Source of the DNA: JAPPHY01 sp965247535
Lineage (GTDB): Bacteria > Chloroflexota > Dehalococcoidia > Lucifugimonadales > UBA2985
Assembly: GCA_965247535.1 (NCBI GenBank)
Contig: OZ252018.1
Span: 868,001-932,000, forward strand
Reading direction: 5' to 3'
Length of the DNA stretch: 64,000 bases
A model generated the notes under the pieces. That model was not told the DNA's origin, did no database searches, and saw only the letters and a list, made by a program, of their open reading frames with translations. A program made the translations under genes and the position numbers. Below are positions 1 through 8,873 of the stretch, in pieces (the stretch's first letter is position 1; each line of letters opens with the position of its first letter).

Positions 1-625
1 GCGGTGTGGCTCTTCATGGACGTTGCGGACTACATGGACGTGGGGGTGCCGCTGTCCAATCCGCTGGAGAACATGGTGGAGGCCTCCGGAACACTTGCCC
101 AGTACTACCTCTCCAAGGGGATCGATGCTGGGCGCCTACGCCTTCAATACCTACGGCGGCGCGGGTGAGTTGCTTGCGCCGGATTCCAGGATGAGCCAGT
201 TCAACCGGCTGGTCCAGTTGCTGACCAGGCTGAGGGCCGGCCCGCCTGAGCAGGACCTGCTTCAGTCCGTAGAGCTATGCAAGAACTTTCTATTCCGGCT
301 GCGACCGGACGTGTTCATCATCACGCGCCTGGACGCCCTCTACTCGATGCCGGGCGAATCTACAGGGTCACTTGAGCGATTCAAGGCGGCGGTACGCAGG
401 TTGACCGCACTTGGCGGCCGCTCCCTGCAGCTAGGCAGGGTTAAGGTCGTGCACGTGGACCCACAGCTGGCGTATTCGGAATCGAAGGGGTTGGGACTGG
501 AGAAGTGGGAGACCAGGGTCGTGGCGCGAGACCTGCAGGGGGCCGGGGCGAAGGTGATAGAGTGGGAGCCAGCTCGAGAAGAGTTCGTCGCGGTACTCAT
601 GCGAAGCGTCGGAGTCTACAGGTAG
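1..625 (+). pseudogene. DUF58 family protein, 3' part, frameshifted
   Basis: Two frames together read as the C-terminal half of a DUF58 (MoxR-associated) protein. Frame 1 runs from the window edge to about base 120 and contains a VWLFMDVADYMD segment followed by AQYYLSKG. The reading then continues one frame over with GAYAFNTYGG and on to the stop at 623-625. DUF58 proteins normally read ...YLSKGDRVGLYAF... without a break, so the bases around 115-130 carry a 1-nt insertion or 2-nt deletion. Either the gene is broken or the assembly has an indel. The 5' end lies outside the window. The membrane gene four bases downstream is probably its operon partner. Family assignment is moderately sure; exact function is unknown. 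Confidence 0.6.
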
Positions 626-629
626 TGCC

Positions 630-1340
630 GTGAGGACGCTGGAGCCGCGATTCGCGGCAACCGAATCCCTGCTGCTGGCAGGCCTGCTGCTGCCATCGGT
701 TCTGGCGTTGCGGGCCTCGGTCGCCGCCGATTTGCCTGCGTACACTTCGTTTTCCGGTCCGTTAGTCGGACTGTTCCCGTTTGTCAGCCTGATTCCGGAC
801 CATTTCCTGTGGGAGCTGCTACCGGCAGTTGCTCTGTGTGTCGTGCTTTACTGGGCACTCCACGGCCTTGGGCGAGGCCAGGTAGCGTTCTGGCTGATGG
901 CCGTGTTGGTGCTTCTGCCCCAGGTGGTGTTCGAATGGGAGCACAACCGGATCGACTGGCTCCAGTTCTTCGACGTGGACCTCGTGGTTGAGGATGACCG
1001 CTCCTTGATCGGGGATTCGGCGCTGTTTCTCGTCAGCCTGGTCGGGTTGGCGGCGCTTTACCGCGCTATCGGCCTGCGACAGCTCGACCGCCGGATGCTG
1101 CTGCAAGGAATCGAGCGCGTGGACAGGGATACGGCTGCGAAGTTCGAGGCCGTCATGCTGGCCGGCCTGGTGGTCGCGGCGCTGCTCGCGACGCTGCTGA
1201 TGCTGGCGCTCTCGGCTCTGCTGGGAAGGTTCGATGGGCCTCTGCAAAGTTCTTCCTGGAGCGTGGTGACCATTGGCGGAGGCGCGACGATTCTGCTTGC
1301 GCTCAGCCTTGCGCTGTGGTACCGGGGCCGCCACGGCTGA
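630..1340 (+). CDS. Multi-pass membrane protein downstream of DUF58 gene
   Basis: A 236-residue integral membrane protein of unrecognised family. Hydrophobic segments lie near residues 12-28, 45-60, 68-98 (two adjacent), 132-150, 182-205 and 212-230, suggesting about six spans, with an acidic patch (VDLVVEDDRS) between. It starts with GTG four bases after the DUF58 stop, which implies co-transcription. Membrane proteins are common next to MoxR/DUF58 genes in bacteria, so a role in the same cell-envelope system is plausible but inferred only from position. The stop is followed by a hairpin before a convergent gene. Confidence 0.7.
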   Translation: MRTLEPRFAATESLLLAGLLLPSVLALRASVAADLPAYTSFSGPLVGLFPFVSLIPDHFLWELLPAVALCVVLYWALHGLGRGQVAFWLMAVLVLLPQVVFEWEHNRIDWLQFFDVDLVVEDDRSLIGDSALFLVSLVGLAALYRAIGLRQLDRRMLLQGIERVDRDTAAKFEAVMLAGLVVAALLATLLMLALSALLGRFDGPLQSSSWSVVTIGGGATILLALSLALWYRGRHG

Positions 1341-1400
1341 CGGCCGTCGGCCTAAAGCGCGCAAGAGGCTCCATACGGGTGTGTCTTGCGGCACGCTAGG
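1331..1400. repeat. Diverged direct repeat, left copy
   Basis: About 65 bases that reappear at 3655-3720 with scattered mismatches. The shared core is GGCCTnAA followed by GCGCAAGAGGCTCC and ends in GCTAGG. The two copies bracket the lipoprotein gene at 1396-3534, so that gene may have arrived as a unit or sit between duplicated junctions. The resemblance was judged by eye. Confidence 0.4.
1360..1390. terminator. Possible bidirectional terminator hairpin
   Basis: A perfect 7-bp stem, CGCAAGA (1360-1366) with TCTTGCG (1384-1390), separated by a 17-base loop. It lies between the convergent genes ending at 1340 (+) and 1396 (-). No T-tract follows on either side, so only the position argues for a terminator. 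Confidence 0.3.
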
Positions 1401-3534
1401 TCACTAGACTGCGCAATACCTCCACAGCCTCCGCAAGGTTGTCATCCGTCAAGCCACCCGCGAATTCGGGCCTAGCTAGGAGCCTCTCGAGCGTGCTGGG
1501 CTGATAGGCACTGGCGCGGTAGATCTCGTACACCAAATCGCGTTCGCCAGGCTCCACGGAGTCGAGGAAGGGCATCGGTAGAAGCCGCCCCGATAGTTCT
1601 GTAGGCATATTTGCAAGCGTTAGAAGCATCAAATTCTCATGTTCTTCGACTTCGTCCCGCACCCAGGGCCTGTTCAAAAGGTACAAGAACTGATTTGTGC
1701 TCTCGCCACTCTTACCTTCCGGATTGGTGGTGCTCCCACGCAAATGTGTCCAAGTGTACAATAGCCTATCCAGGAATTCTAACTCTCCCCAACCCGTTGT
1801 TGACTCGTCAATGCCATCTTGGACCCACGGAAGGGCCTCTACTGCGTCCCTGGCAGCCGGGTCGCGCCGTTCCAGGAAGAGTAAGACCAAGCGCACGCCT
1901 AGCTCGTAGTCGCCGACTGACTCAAATGGGTCGAGGTCGAAAGTGTTGGTTGTCCCAGAAAAGGCGGAGGTGACGCTTAGAATCAGCCTTGCTTCAAGCC
2001 CGTTGACCCCGTCATCCACCCATGGCCTGTCCAGAATGAGCCGGAGGAGCTCGTCGTCTTCCAGAGCGCCCAGATTGACCAGAGAACGTACATTGGAGTA
2101 TTGGTATCGCTGATCCCCGGTTCTTACCCAGGGCAAACTGGCAATTGCGTCCAGCGAATTCCCGCGGATCGAGCGCGCTGCCCACTCTCGGACCACGCTG
2201 TCCCTGGCGGTCGTGCCTGTTACCACCTCTCGTTCATGTTCCAACATGCCCTGTCGCATCCAGTCACTCGTGGTTGCTATCAGGAACAGCTCGCGATTGG
2301 AGGGAGGGTCACGCTCCAGCAGTAGCAGAAGCTGCAACACATCCGAAGCGTCCTGCCGTAGCCGTCCAGCGTTGCCAGGAACTGCGCCCGCTAGGTGTTG
2401 GACGATGCCTTCTTGCACCCAGGGCAGGCTCTCAAGCAGAGCAGAGGCTTCAAGGTCCCTCTTGCGCAGGTCCAGGAGGAGTATGATGGTGCTAAAGAAC
2501 GCCCCACCGTCGGAGGTCACCGCGGAGTAAGACATCACCTCCCGCAGTTGCTGTGGACTGGACTCTGCCAGGGCCTCTAGCGCGAGGAAGTCCTGCGCGT
2601 CCAGGCGCTGCAAGTATGGCAAGTCAATGATGAGCAGCGCCGCTTCCTGGTTTACGGAGGCAATGGAGCTGATGAGCTTGAGCGGCTCTGGGAGTGCATC
2701 TGCGCCTTGGGCCGTCGGAAGCCATTCGCTCTTCTCGCGCAGCACGGCCCGGAACGCCTGGGGCAATTGCATTGCCATCTTCGCCAACTCCACGACGAAC
2801 GGCAAGTCCTCGCTTGCGAGCCCGTCGCGGACCCAAGGCTGCGCCCTTACCATTGACGCGGCCTCCGGTTGGTGCATGTCCAGGTAGAGTACCGGGAGGA
2901 ACCCGTCTGCACCATCGCGAGCCGCATCTCCGATGGTAGTGTTGGTGAGCAGCCGGTTCAGGCCTTCTGGGTCATGAGCCACCATGGAAAGCATGAACTC
3001 AACTGCCGGCGGATCCGCATATTCCACGGTCTCGGCGAGTTCAAGCTCCATAATCCGAATGGCGGCATACTCATCCACGGTAGCCAGCTTATTGAGCCCG
3101 CCCACGACCCGATCCCACCTGTGGGTGCCCGTCTTCTGCCTTACCCACGGCGCGTTCATCAGCGCCCGGAAGTAACTGTTGGACGATTGCGAAGCGACCT
3201 CAAGTTGCTCCACAAGGGCAGCTTCTGAAGAACTGATGCCGTCTTCCACCCATTCCAGGGAGGCGATCGCTTTACTTGGTTGGAGCCCAGGTACGGGAGT
3301 GGCCGTCGGCACAGGCGCAAGTGTGGGTGCGCCCGCGGGAGCAGACGTGGCGGCTGGAACCGGAGACCCCGCCGGTGCCGGTAGCAGAGTTGGCGCCGCA
3401 TCTAGAGTTGCAGTCAGCTCGGGCGTGGCAGTCGGCTTGCGCTCAGCCGTAGGAGGGGGAGCCGTGACGCACCCAAGTACGGCCAGAATAATCGAAGCCA
3501 AGATCAGGGATGAGAGGAGCTGCGAGATTCGCAT
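1396..3534 (-). CDS. Repeat lipoprotein with PWVxDG helical repeats
   Basis: A 712-residue lipoprotein. Signal peptide with lipobox LAVLGC (Cys22), then a T/P/A-rich linker to about residue 85. The rest consists of irregular helical repeats of about 35-65 residues, each marked by a short motif of the type (L/R)PWVxDG(I/V/L). Clear copies are LEWVEDGI, APWVRQ, QPWVRDGL, LPWVQEGI, LPWVRTGD, RPWVDDGV, LPWVQDGI and RPWVRDEV. Weaker ones are SDWMRQGM, LPYLQRLD and RPEFAGGL. No enzyme motif is visible. The layout suggests a surface-tethered alpha-solenoid scaffold or binding protein. I do not recognise a named family. It stands alone, convergent to the DUF58 pair, between diverged direct repeats. 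Confidence 0.75.
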   Translation of the reverse strand: MRISQLLSSLILASIILAVLGCVTAPPPTAERKPTATPELTATLDAAPTLLPAPAGSPVPAATSAPAGAPTLAPVPTATPVPGLQPSKAIASLEWVEDGISSSEAALVEQLEVASQSSNSYFRALMNAPWVRQKTGTHRWDRVVGGLNKLATVDEYAAIRIMELELAETVEYADPPAVEFMLSMVAHDPEGLNRLLTNTTIGDAARDGADGFLPVLYLDMHQPEAASMVRAQPWVRDGLASEDLPFVVELAKMAMQLPQAFRAVLREKSEWLPTAQGADALPEPLKLISSIASVNQEAALLIIDLPYLQRLDAQDFLALEALAESSPQQLREVMSYSAVTSDGGAFFSTIILLLDLRKRDLEASALLESLPWVQEGIVQHLAGAVPGNAGRLRQDASDVLQLLLLLERDPPSNRELFLIATTSDWMRQGMLEHEREVVTGTTARDSVVREWAARSIRGNSLDAIASLPWVRTGDQRYQYSNVRSLVNLGALEDDELLRLILDRPWVDDGVNGLEARLILSVTSAFSGTTNTFDLDPFESVGDYELGVRLVLLFLERRDPAARDAVEALPWVQDGIDESTTGWGELEFLDRLLYTWTHLRGSTTNPEGKSGESTNQFLYLLNRPWVRDEVEEHENLMLLTLANMPTELSGRLLPMPFLDSVEPGERDLVYEIYRASAYQPSTLERLLARPEFAGGLTDDNLAEAVEVLRSLVT

Positions 3535-3654
3535 CGGCCAGCCTCAATGGTGGCGTATGGCTGGCGCGAGTATATCACAAGCACCGCGGAGGCGGTGAAT
3601 CGAACGGTCGTGGTGGGGTATGAATCGCCGCGGCCGCGGCGTCCCGCTCGGCTA

Positions 3655-3720
3655 TGGCTGCCGGCCGCCGGCCTGAACGGCGCAAGAGGCTCCTCCCGGG
3701 CAGTCCTCCCGGCAAGCTAG
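3655..3720. repeat. Diverged direct repeat, right copy
   Basis: Partner of the repeat at 1331-1400, in the same orientation. It lies upstream of the lipoprotein gene, with no ORF of its own. Confidence 0.4.
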
Positions 3721-4344
3721 GAGACGAGCCGCCGCAGCAGTGTAGGTTGTCAGCAGCTCACAGTCCTCCGAGCCACATCTCGAATATGGTTCTGTCTACC
3801 GTACACGTTGGTGGGCCGTACTTGACTAAACGCAGTACCAGATTCGAGTTGGTGGTGGCTCTGTGACAACTAACGCCGCGTCCGATGCAGGGGGATTGAG
3901 CCTATTACGGCGGGATTCTCCTAGCCAGTGATACTAACTTTGGGATAATGTCACTCCGCAAGATAAATATCGACGACCTCAGAGTGCGGGAGACTTCTGA
4001 GACTGCGATGATGAATAGGCTTGTCCGCTGCATGAACGACGAGTAAGATAACCCGGTGCGCCTCAAAGCAGGGCCCGTAGAAGGTGATACAACATGAACC
4101 AAACCTCGCCCACAGGGTTTGACTTCAAGGCTAGCGCTGGTGTGCGCCCCTTCGCAATGCGTGAGAGGGAGAGAGACTCCCCGAATCAGACCGCACCTAG
4201 GCTGCTCTTGAAGGGAGCTGGACCAATGGACGGTACGGGAGGAGGAGTCGGCGCCACGGCTCTTCGCCGAACCATCTGATGGGAAACCGAACCCTGGTAG
4301 AAGCGGATGAGATGGACGCCCCGTCTAAGGAGTTCGAGATCATT
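3721..4344. other. Non-coding stretch with an IS end remnant
   Basis: No convincing gene. Bases 3900-3955 match the 3' end of the IS3-type elements found at 8.8 and 11.1-12.3 kb: TTACGGCGGGATTCTCCTAG corresponds to the last orfB codons, and CAGTGATACTAACTTTGGG to the terminal repeat. The rest of that element is absent, so this is a scar. The other bases show no structure I can support. Confidence 0.5.
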
Positions 4345-4541
4345 GAAGAGTCAGCCTGGCGTTGAGGACTCTCCTCCACTCCAAGGCCTACTTCCTGCCC
4401 CTGCCTTCGCATGAGCAAGTTGGGGAGCCTGCTCGGTTGGCTGTAGAGGTCCTGCACTCAGCCGTGGTGGTCAGCGAGCTGACCTGCGGGGCCGCCAAGG
4501 GGTACGTGGCCAGGCAGAAAGACGTTACGGTCAAAGTTTGA
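4345..4541 (+). pseudogene. 3' remnant of an unidentified gene
   Basis: An open frame without a start codon that ends at TGA 4539-4541 and has protein-like composition. It includes PLPSHEQVGEPARLAVEVLH and then SELTCGAAKGYVARQKDVTV. The upstream part is closed by a stop near 4341. It overlaps the TTG start of the EamA gene by three bases, as in a translationally coupled pair. I do not recognise the family. It could be the decayed end of the gene that once preceded the transporter, or chance. Confidence 0.25.
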
Positions 4542-5452
4542 ATTGGGTATGGCTCGCTCTAGGGGGAGCGGCAGTATCGGCCCTCGTCAGCATTTTCGAT
4601 AAGACCGTCATCTACCGCTACGCGAATACCCCCCGCACGCTGCCTCTGCTAATCGGGATCGCGCAGACGGCAGTGGGGGTCGCGCTGCTCGCGGTCATAC
4701 GCGTGCCCGATACGGCGACCGTCACCCTGGTACTATGGGCGCTGGCCTCCGGCGCGCTGTTCGGCCTAGGCGGGCAGTTATTCATGCAAGTGCTATTTAA
4801 GGAGGAGGTTTCGCGCACCGTCCCGGTGATGCAGAGCGCGCCGATCTTCACGGCGCTCTTCGCATTCTTCTTCCTGGGCGAGCAGATTGGGTTGGGCGAC
4901 TGGCTCGCAATCGTGGCAGTCGTGGGCGGAGCGATCTCACTGTCCCTGCGCATCGACTCGAAGTCTCGGCGGCTATTCCTTCACCGTTCCTTCCTCCTGC
5001 TCATGGTCGCCAGCGCACTGCAGGGCAGCTCCCACATCTTCGGAAAGGTCGCCCTTGACGGCCTAGCCGTGCTGTTTACGCATGCGCTCCGGTCGCTGTC
5101 ACTTGGGGGAGTGTTCTTGCTGTTCAACTTGCGTCCGGCGCCCTGGCGCGACATCTCAAACTTTGTCCGCGAGCGCAGCCCAGCGCTCCGGTTCGTGGCA
5201 ATGAACGAGTTGATCATAGCCACTGTGGGTCTGCTGTTGCTGCTATGGGCCTTATCTCTGGGCCCCGCCGCGCTGGTTACTGCGTTGAGCGGAACCCGGG
5301 CGTTATTCCTCGTTGTCTATAGCACTGTCCTCGCGCTGGTCTGGAAGGGCGCGCTCGGCGAGATCACGACGCGGGGCGCCATCATCACCAAGCTGACATC
5401 GACATCGCTCATCGTCGTCGGCATCACGGCTATAGCCGCGGGGAGTAGGTAG
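4538..5452 (+). CDS. EamA/DMT-family transporter
   Basis: A 304-residue membrane protein of the drug/metabolite transporter superfamily, probably ten spans in two EamA halves (about residues 4-138 and 152-300). The first half ends with the typical FAFFFLGEQIGLGDWLAIVAV region, which corresponds to the E-x-x-x-x-x-x-W-x-G pattern before the last span of EamA domains. The second half has LSGTRALFLVVYSTVLALVW. The best start is TTG at 4538, because the first membrane span follows directly. Substrate cannot be read from the sequence: exporters of metabolites, amino acids or drugs are all possible. It is a stand-alone gene in a region with IS debris downstream. Confidence 0.8.
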   Translation: MNWVWLALGGAAVSALVSIFDKTVIYRYANTPRTLPLLIGIAQTAVGVALLAVIRVPDTATVTLVLWALASGALFGLGGQLFMQVLFKEEVSRTVPVMQSAPIFTALFAFFFLGEQIGLGDWLAIVAVVGGAISLSLRIDSKSRRLFLHRSFLLLMVASALQGSSHIFGKVALDGLAVLFTHALRSLSLGGVFLLFNLRPAPWRDISNFVRERSPALRFVAMNELIIATVGLLLLLWALSLGPAALVTALSGTRALFLVVYSTVLALVWKGALGEITTRGAIITKLTSTSLIVVGITAIAAGSR

Positions 5453-5486
5453 AGGCATGCCCGGGGTACAGGAAGGAGATATAGGC

Positions 5487-5636
5487 TCAGACGATAGAAC
5501 GGCGAAGATGCTACAACAGGGCACTCAGGGAGCTTACCAGACCTCCAACCGAACCCTGATCTCTCGGGTTCTAAAGTGTGCCATTTTTGCTGGTTGCCCA
5601 CACTTCTAACTGATACTGTTTTCGGGGGGAAGGTCA
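5487..5636 (+). mobile_element. IS remnants: transposase 3' flank plus IS3-type terminal repeat
   Basis: Bases 5487-5600 match the non-coding tail after the broken transposase at 10058-10977. Shared words are CAGGGAGCTTACCAGACC, ATCTCTCGGGTT and GTGTGCCA-TTTTGCTGGTT. Bases 5611-5636 then carry the IS3-type terminal repeat TGATACTGTTTTCGGGGG-AAGGTCA. The same pair of sequences is adjacent at 11.0-11.13 kb, but there the terminal repeat is in the opposite orientation. No coding part of either element remains here. Confidence 0.6.
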
Positions 5637-6315
5637 CTTGTACCAACGTTTGCCCCGGATGGTGACGCCCATGTCGTCCAGGGCCTTGCGTATCTCCATA
5701 AGGCCGTTGCCCCTAAGCGAGCTCTCGGATATCTCCTTCACCACCGGAGGGGTCGTCGGGTCAATCTCCAGCGTGGGACGCTCCTTGGCACCGTCGTTGA
5801 CCTTGATGCGCCTGTAGCCGAAGGGGCCTTGGAGCCGAGGAAGAAGCCCCTTGAAGCGGCTTCCGCCATTCCCCTCGTCACGTCCTGCGCGAGATTTTCC
5901 GAGTAAGACTTGTCCACGCTCTCGATCATGGCCTCCATGAGCATCCCGGTGGGGGAGTCGTCGGCGTGCTCGGTGATGGAGACGACTCGAACTCCCTTGC
6001 GCCTGAGCATGGACTTGAAGGCGTAGGCGTGTTCTCGCTTGCGGGTGAAGCGGGAGAATGTGCAAACGAGAATGACCTCAAAGGGAGCCTTCGGCTGACT
6101 GCCATCCTCGATCATCTCCCTGAACTAGGGCCTGTGGACGACGCGGCCGCTCTCTGCCTCGTCCACGTACTCGCGGGCGACGGAATAGCCGTTGGCTTTG
6201 GCGAAGTCCTTGAGCGCCCTAAGCTGGGCGGCCGCGGACAGGTCGACGTCCTGCCTGTCGCTGGACACTCTGGCGTAGAGGGCCGCTGGGTTTGGGGTTG
6301 CGTATGCTTCATGAT
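5637..6315 (-). pseudogene. Serine recombinase, decayed and truncated by an IS end
   Basis: Three stretches read in order as a resolvase/invertase-type serine recombinase. The first has ALYARVSSDRQDVDLSAAAQ with the catalytic Ser of the RVS motif. Then come EYVDEAESGRVVHRP, a stop where other family members have Gln (about 6126), FREMIEDG, VILVCTFSRFTRKREH and LAQDVTRGMAEAASRGFF. After a frameshift near 5825 the start of the Recombinase domain follows (FGYRRIKVNDGAKERP), ending at GKRWYK. There the IS3-type terminal repeat begins. The gene thus has an in-frame stop, a frameshift and a cut C-terminus, and no credible start codon in the N-terminal frame. It was once a DNA integrase/invertase and is now inactive. 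Confidence 0.7.
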
Positions 6316-6325
6316 GTCGCCCTCA

Positions 6326-7171
6326 TCACTTGGTTACTGTATCTGACGCAACAGGGACCGGCTGGGCATTTTCGGCGTGGCGCAGGGTTGTTATCACTCG
6401 GTCGCCTATGGGCTGCACAGGACGATTGTTGGGACCGTCGCTCAGCATCAGAAGGCTATCGATCTGCTCTTGAGAGATGGTTTCCGGCTGGCGCATCACA
6501 TACCAGTCAACCGGTTCGTCGCACGGAGGCGTCGTCTTTGAGCCATCGTACCGATAATAGCCCAGCTCGCCCGGCACGTAGTCTCTGGCGCTGAGCGCAA
6601 GACCTTCGATGACGGTATCGCCGGCAGCCGGGGCGGCGTCAAGAATCTCCTGCGCCACGGGACTGGGTGCGCCCAGCCTGAACAGCAGCCCCACCACCGC
6701 AAGGTTGCCGGCGGCGTCCGCGTGGACCAGGTGCAGCTCTGCCGCAAAGCTTGCGCCGTCTATCAGATGCTCCGAGGGCGAATGAAAGTGAGCCGACTTC
6801 AACTCGTAGGTCCGCCGGGCCACGCTAAGAGTGTTGCCGCGTCCATAGTCAACGTGCACAAATCTGCCGTCGTTGCGGACGGCTGAGGCATTGCTGCCGT
6901 ATGAGAGCGCAATGGGCGCGGCGTCACCCCGGCCGTATCCGGCAATGTCGATTGGAGATTGCCGCTGGCCGTCGGCGCAGGTTGCGTACTCTTCAGACAA
7001 CGAGGCCCAGCGTTCCGGCGCTCCCGGTCCATCGTATCCCCATTTCACCCCCTGATCGTGACCGGCGCAAGCCGCGCCTGTGAGCAAGGCTGCCAGCAGG
7101 CAAAGCGCTAGCGTTGGCCAAGTGACTTTCGACACTGGCCTACTCCTCAAGCTGAACCGGCTACCTGCCAT
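6326..7171 (-). CDS. Alpha-type carbonic anhydrase, exported lipoprotein
   Basis: Carbonic anhydrase of the alpha (eukaryotic-type) class: reversible CO2 hydration to bicarbonate, outside the cytoplasm. 281 residues. A hydrophobic signal with lipobox LTGAAC (Cys35) implies a lipid anchor. The family hallmarks are in order: QSPIDI (71-76), zinc ligands His128 and His130 in SAHFHSPSEH, third ligand His147 in AAELHLVH, and the C-terminal SKTTPPCDEPVDWYVM segment. Family length without signal is about 240 residues, as here. It is not in an operon; a decayed recombinase lies immediately downstream. High confidence in family and catalytic competence. Confidence 0.92.
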   Translation of the reverse strand: MAGSRFSLRSRPVSKVTWPTLALCLLAALLTGAACAGHDQGVKWGYDGPGAPERWASLSEEYATCADGQRQSPIDIAGYGRGDAAPIALSYGSNASAVRNDGRFVHVDYGRGNTLSVARRTYELKSAHFHSPSEHLIDGASFAAELHLVHADAAGNLAVVGLLFRLGAPSPVAQEILDAAPAAGDTVIEGLALSARDYVPGELGYYRYDGSKTTPPCDEPVDWYVMRQPETISQEQIDSLLMLSDGPNNRPVQPIGDRVITTLRHAENAQPVPVASDTVTK

Positions 7172-7440
7172 TGCCAGATTGTCCCTGATATTGGTAGATC
7201 ATTCTCCGGTCGCTCCCGGCGAGGCGGAAGCGTGAAGTTGTTGTGACATTACTCCGAAAATAGTAACACTGGCCGACAGAGGCGAACTCTCGTGCGCCTC
7301 GTCGCCAATATTACGAGACGCTGCCGCAGTTGCCAGAATTACTTCTCCGCTCTGCTTCCCTAACCAGTTCTGTGGATAAGAGCAAGCAATGCCGCTTTAC
7401 AGACTTCCGGGCAGGTGGTTGGTTCTGTCCGCCACACCGT

Positions 7441-8466
7441 TTATCCGGGTAAATGTACAATCGACGCCCAAGTCGGCCGGTTGCCCAACGGATAAGTCTC
7501 CAACGGCGTCAGTTTCCCGGTGTCCGGGTTGATGCTGAAAGAGGCCATGCGGCCCGATTCCTGCCCGGCGGAGAAGAGGAACTTCTCTTGGGGGTCCAGG
7601 CACAAGGCGTTGGGTATCGGCTCTGATGGGACGATACCATTGGCGGTCAATTCTCCCGTCGCCGTATCTACTGAGAAGCAAGCGATGCTGTTATGTCCCC
7701 GGTTGTGAGCGTAAAGGAATCTCCCTGACGCGGAGACCTGAATCTGGGAGCAGGTATTCCTCTCCTCGAAACCCTCCTCAGGCAGGGTGGTCATGGTTTG
7801 AAACAGCGACAGCGTTCCCGGACCGGTGTCCAGATGAAAGCAGCTCACGCTGCAACCCTGCTCGTTGGAGAAGTAGAGGATGTCCAAGGACGGGTGAAAA
7901 CAGAAGTGGCGGGGACCTAGAATCTCTTCCAGGTCCACCCGAGCCGGCGCATTCGGCTCAATATGGCCGGTGTCCTGGTCGAACCTGAACTGAAAGATGG
8001 CGTTGGGTCCATTGCCAGCGATGTGTGGCACAAAAGCGTAGGTATTGGTCGGGTCGGTCTGCATTGCGTGGGCGCCGGTGGCTGTTTCCACCCATTCGAT
8101 AGGTGGGGCTCCCACCGAGCCATCATCGCCAATCGGATGCACACCCACATGGGCGCCCTGGTAGTAGGCCGACAGCACGAACTTCCCCATGCGGTCGGTG
8201 GAAAGGAAAGTGGGATTAGCTTCCAAAGGCACATTCCCGTTCCGGGTGAGTCCCCCGTTGGCCTGGTCAATCTCGAAGCTGACAATCTGAGGAGTGTCGC
8301 GGCAGCCGGCGTAAAGAAACTTCCGGTCAGGGCTGATTGCCAAGGATGACGGCCCGCCTGTTATGGATACCTCAGCCTGATGAGCTAGCTTTCCAGTTTG
8401 CCGGTCGATTTCAAGAACCGAAATCTTGTCGTCCTCTTGCAGGGCAACGTACATTAAGTAAGGCAT
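7441..8466 (-). CDS. Lactonase family seven-bladed beta-propeller (YbhE/Pgl-like)
   Basis: A 341-residue cytosolic protein of the lactonase (Pfam Lactonase) family, which includes the 6-phosphogluconolactonase of E. coli. Blade-like repeats recur every 45-50 residues: ISVLEIDRQTGKL, IVSFEIDQANGGL, AIFQFRFDQDTGHI, VSCFHLDTGPGTL, IACFSVDTATGEL and MASFSINPDTGKL. These alternate with SPDRKFLYAGC, SASGRFLYAHNRGHNS and DPQEKFLFSAG strands. By analogy it hydrolyses a sugar lactone, perhaps 6-phosphogluconolactone. There is no pentose-phosphate gene beside it, so the substrate is not certain. It is a single gene, transcribed away from the tRNA-like locus at 8.6 kb. Confidence 0.85.
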   Translation of the reverse strand: MPYLMYVALQEDDKISVLEIDRQTGKLAHQAEVSITGGPSSLAISPDRKFLYAGCRDTPQIVSFEIDQANGGLTRNGNVPLEANPTFLSTDRMGKFVLSAYYQGAHVGVHPIGDDGSVGAPPIEWVETATGAHAMQTDPTNTYAFVPHIAGNGPNAIFQFRFDQDTGHIEPNAPARVDLEEILGPRHFCFHPSLDILYFSNEQGCSVSCFHLDTGPGTLSLFQTMTTLPEEGFEERNTCSQIQVSASGRFLYAHNRGHNSIACFSVDTATGELTANGIVPSEPIPNALCLDPQEKFLFSAGQESGRMASFSINPDTGKLTPLETYPLGNRPTWASIVHLPG

Positions 8467-8572
8467 TGCTTCCTCCAGCTAGTAAGTTCTTGAGGGAGAA
8501 TTCCGGTACTCTTCGCAACTATACCGGTCTCACAACCCTAGTAGCAAAACCCCGGTGTCCTACACATATTTG

Positions 8573-8648
8573 TGGTGGAGATAGGGTGACTCGAACCCAT
8601 AACCTTCGCACTGCGAACGCGGCGCTCTCCCAGTTGAGCTATATCCCC
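8573..8648 (-). tRNA. tRNA-Ala-like gene, anticodon CGC, degenerate
   Basis: On the minus strand the acceptor arm is GGGGATA/TATCTCC (intact, one G-U), the D arm GCTC..GAGC, and CCA is encoded. The anticodon loop TTCGCAG gives CGC (Ala). The anticodon stem CCGCG/TGCGA has a C-A mismatch and a G-U. The T stem ATGGG/CACCC has only two good pairs around TTCGAGT. The body resembles the sound tRNA-Ala at 15353, so this is either a decaying or a very divergent tRNA-Ala. A covariance-model score would settle it. Confidence 0.55.
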
Positions 8649-8873
8649 AATTCGATGTGTAGAGGTCTTGCTCTCGGATTGTAGCAATGGCCTTCCGGAA
8701 TTTCAACCTTGTGTACGGGGTCAGGGGATATCGGATGAGAACTCCTCATACCGTTGCTTTATTATCGAGACAGTGGTGATAGAACTGGTCCGGGGTCTCG
8801 TTACACCCTTCTTCAAACGGAAACGTTTCTCTGGCGAGAAGGAGTAACCTTACCCCGAGATTAGCATCACTGG

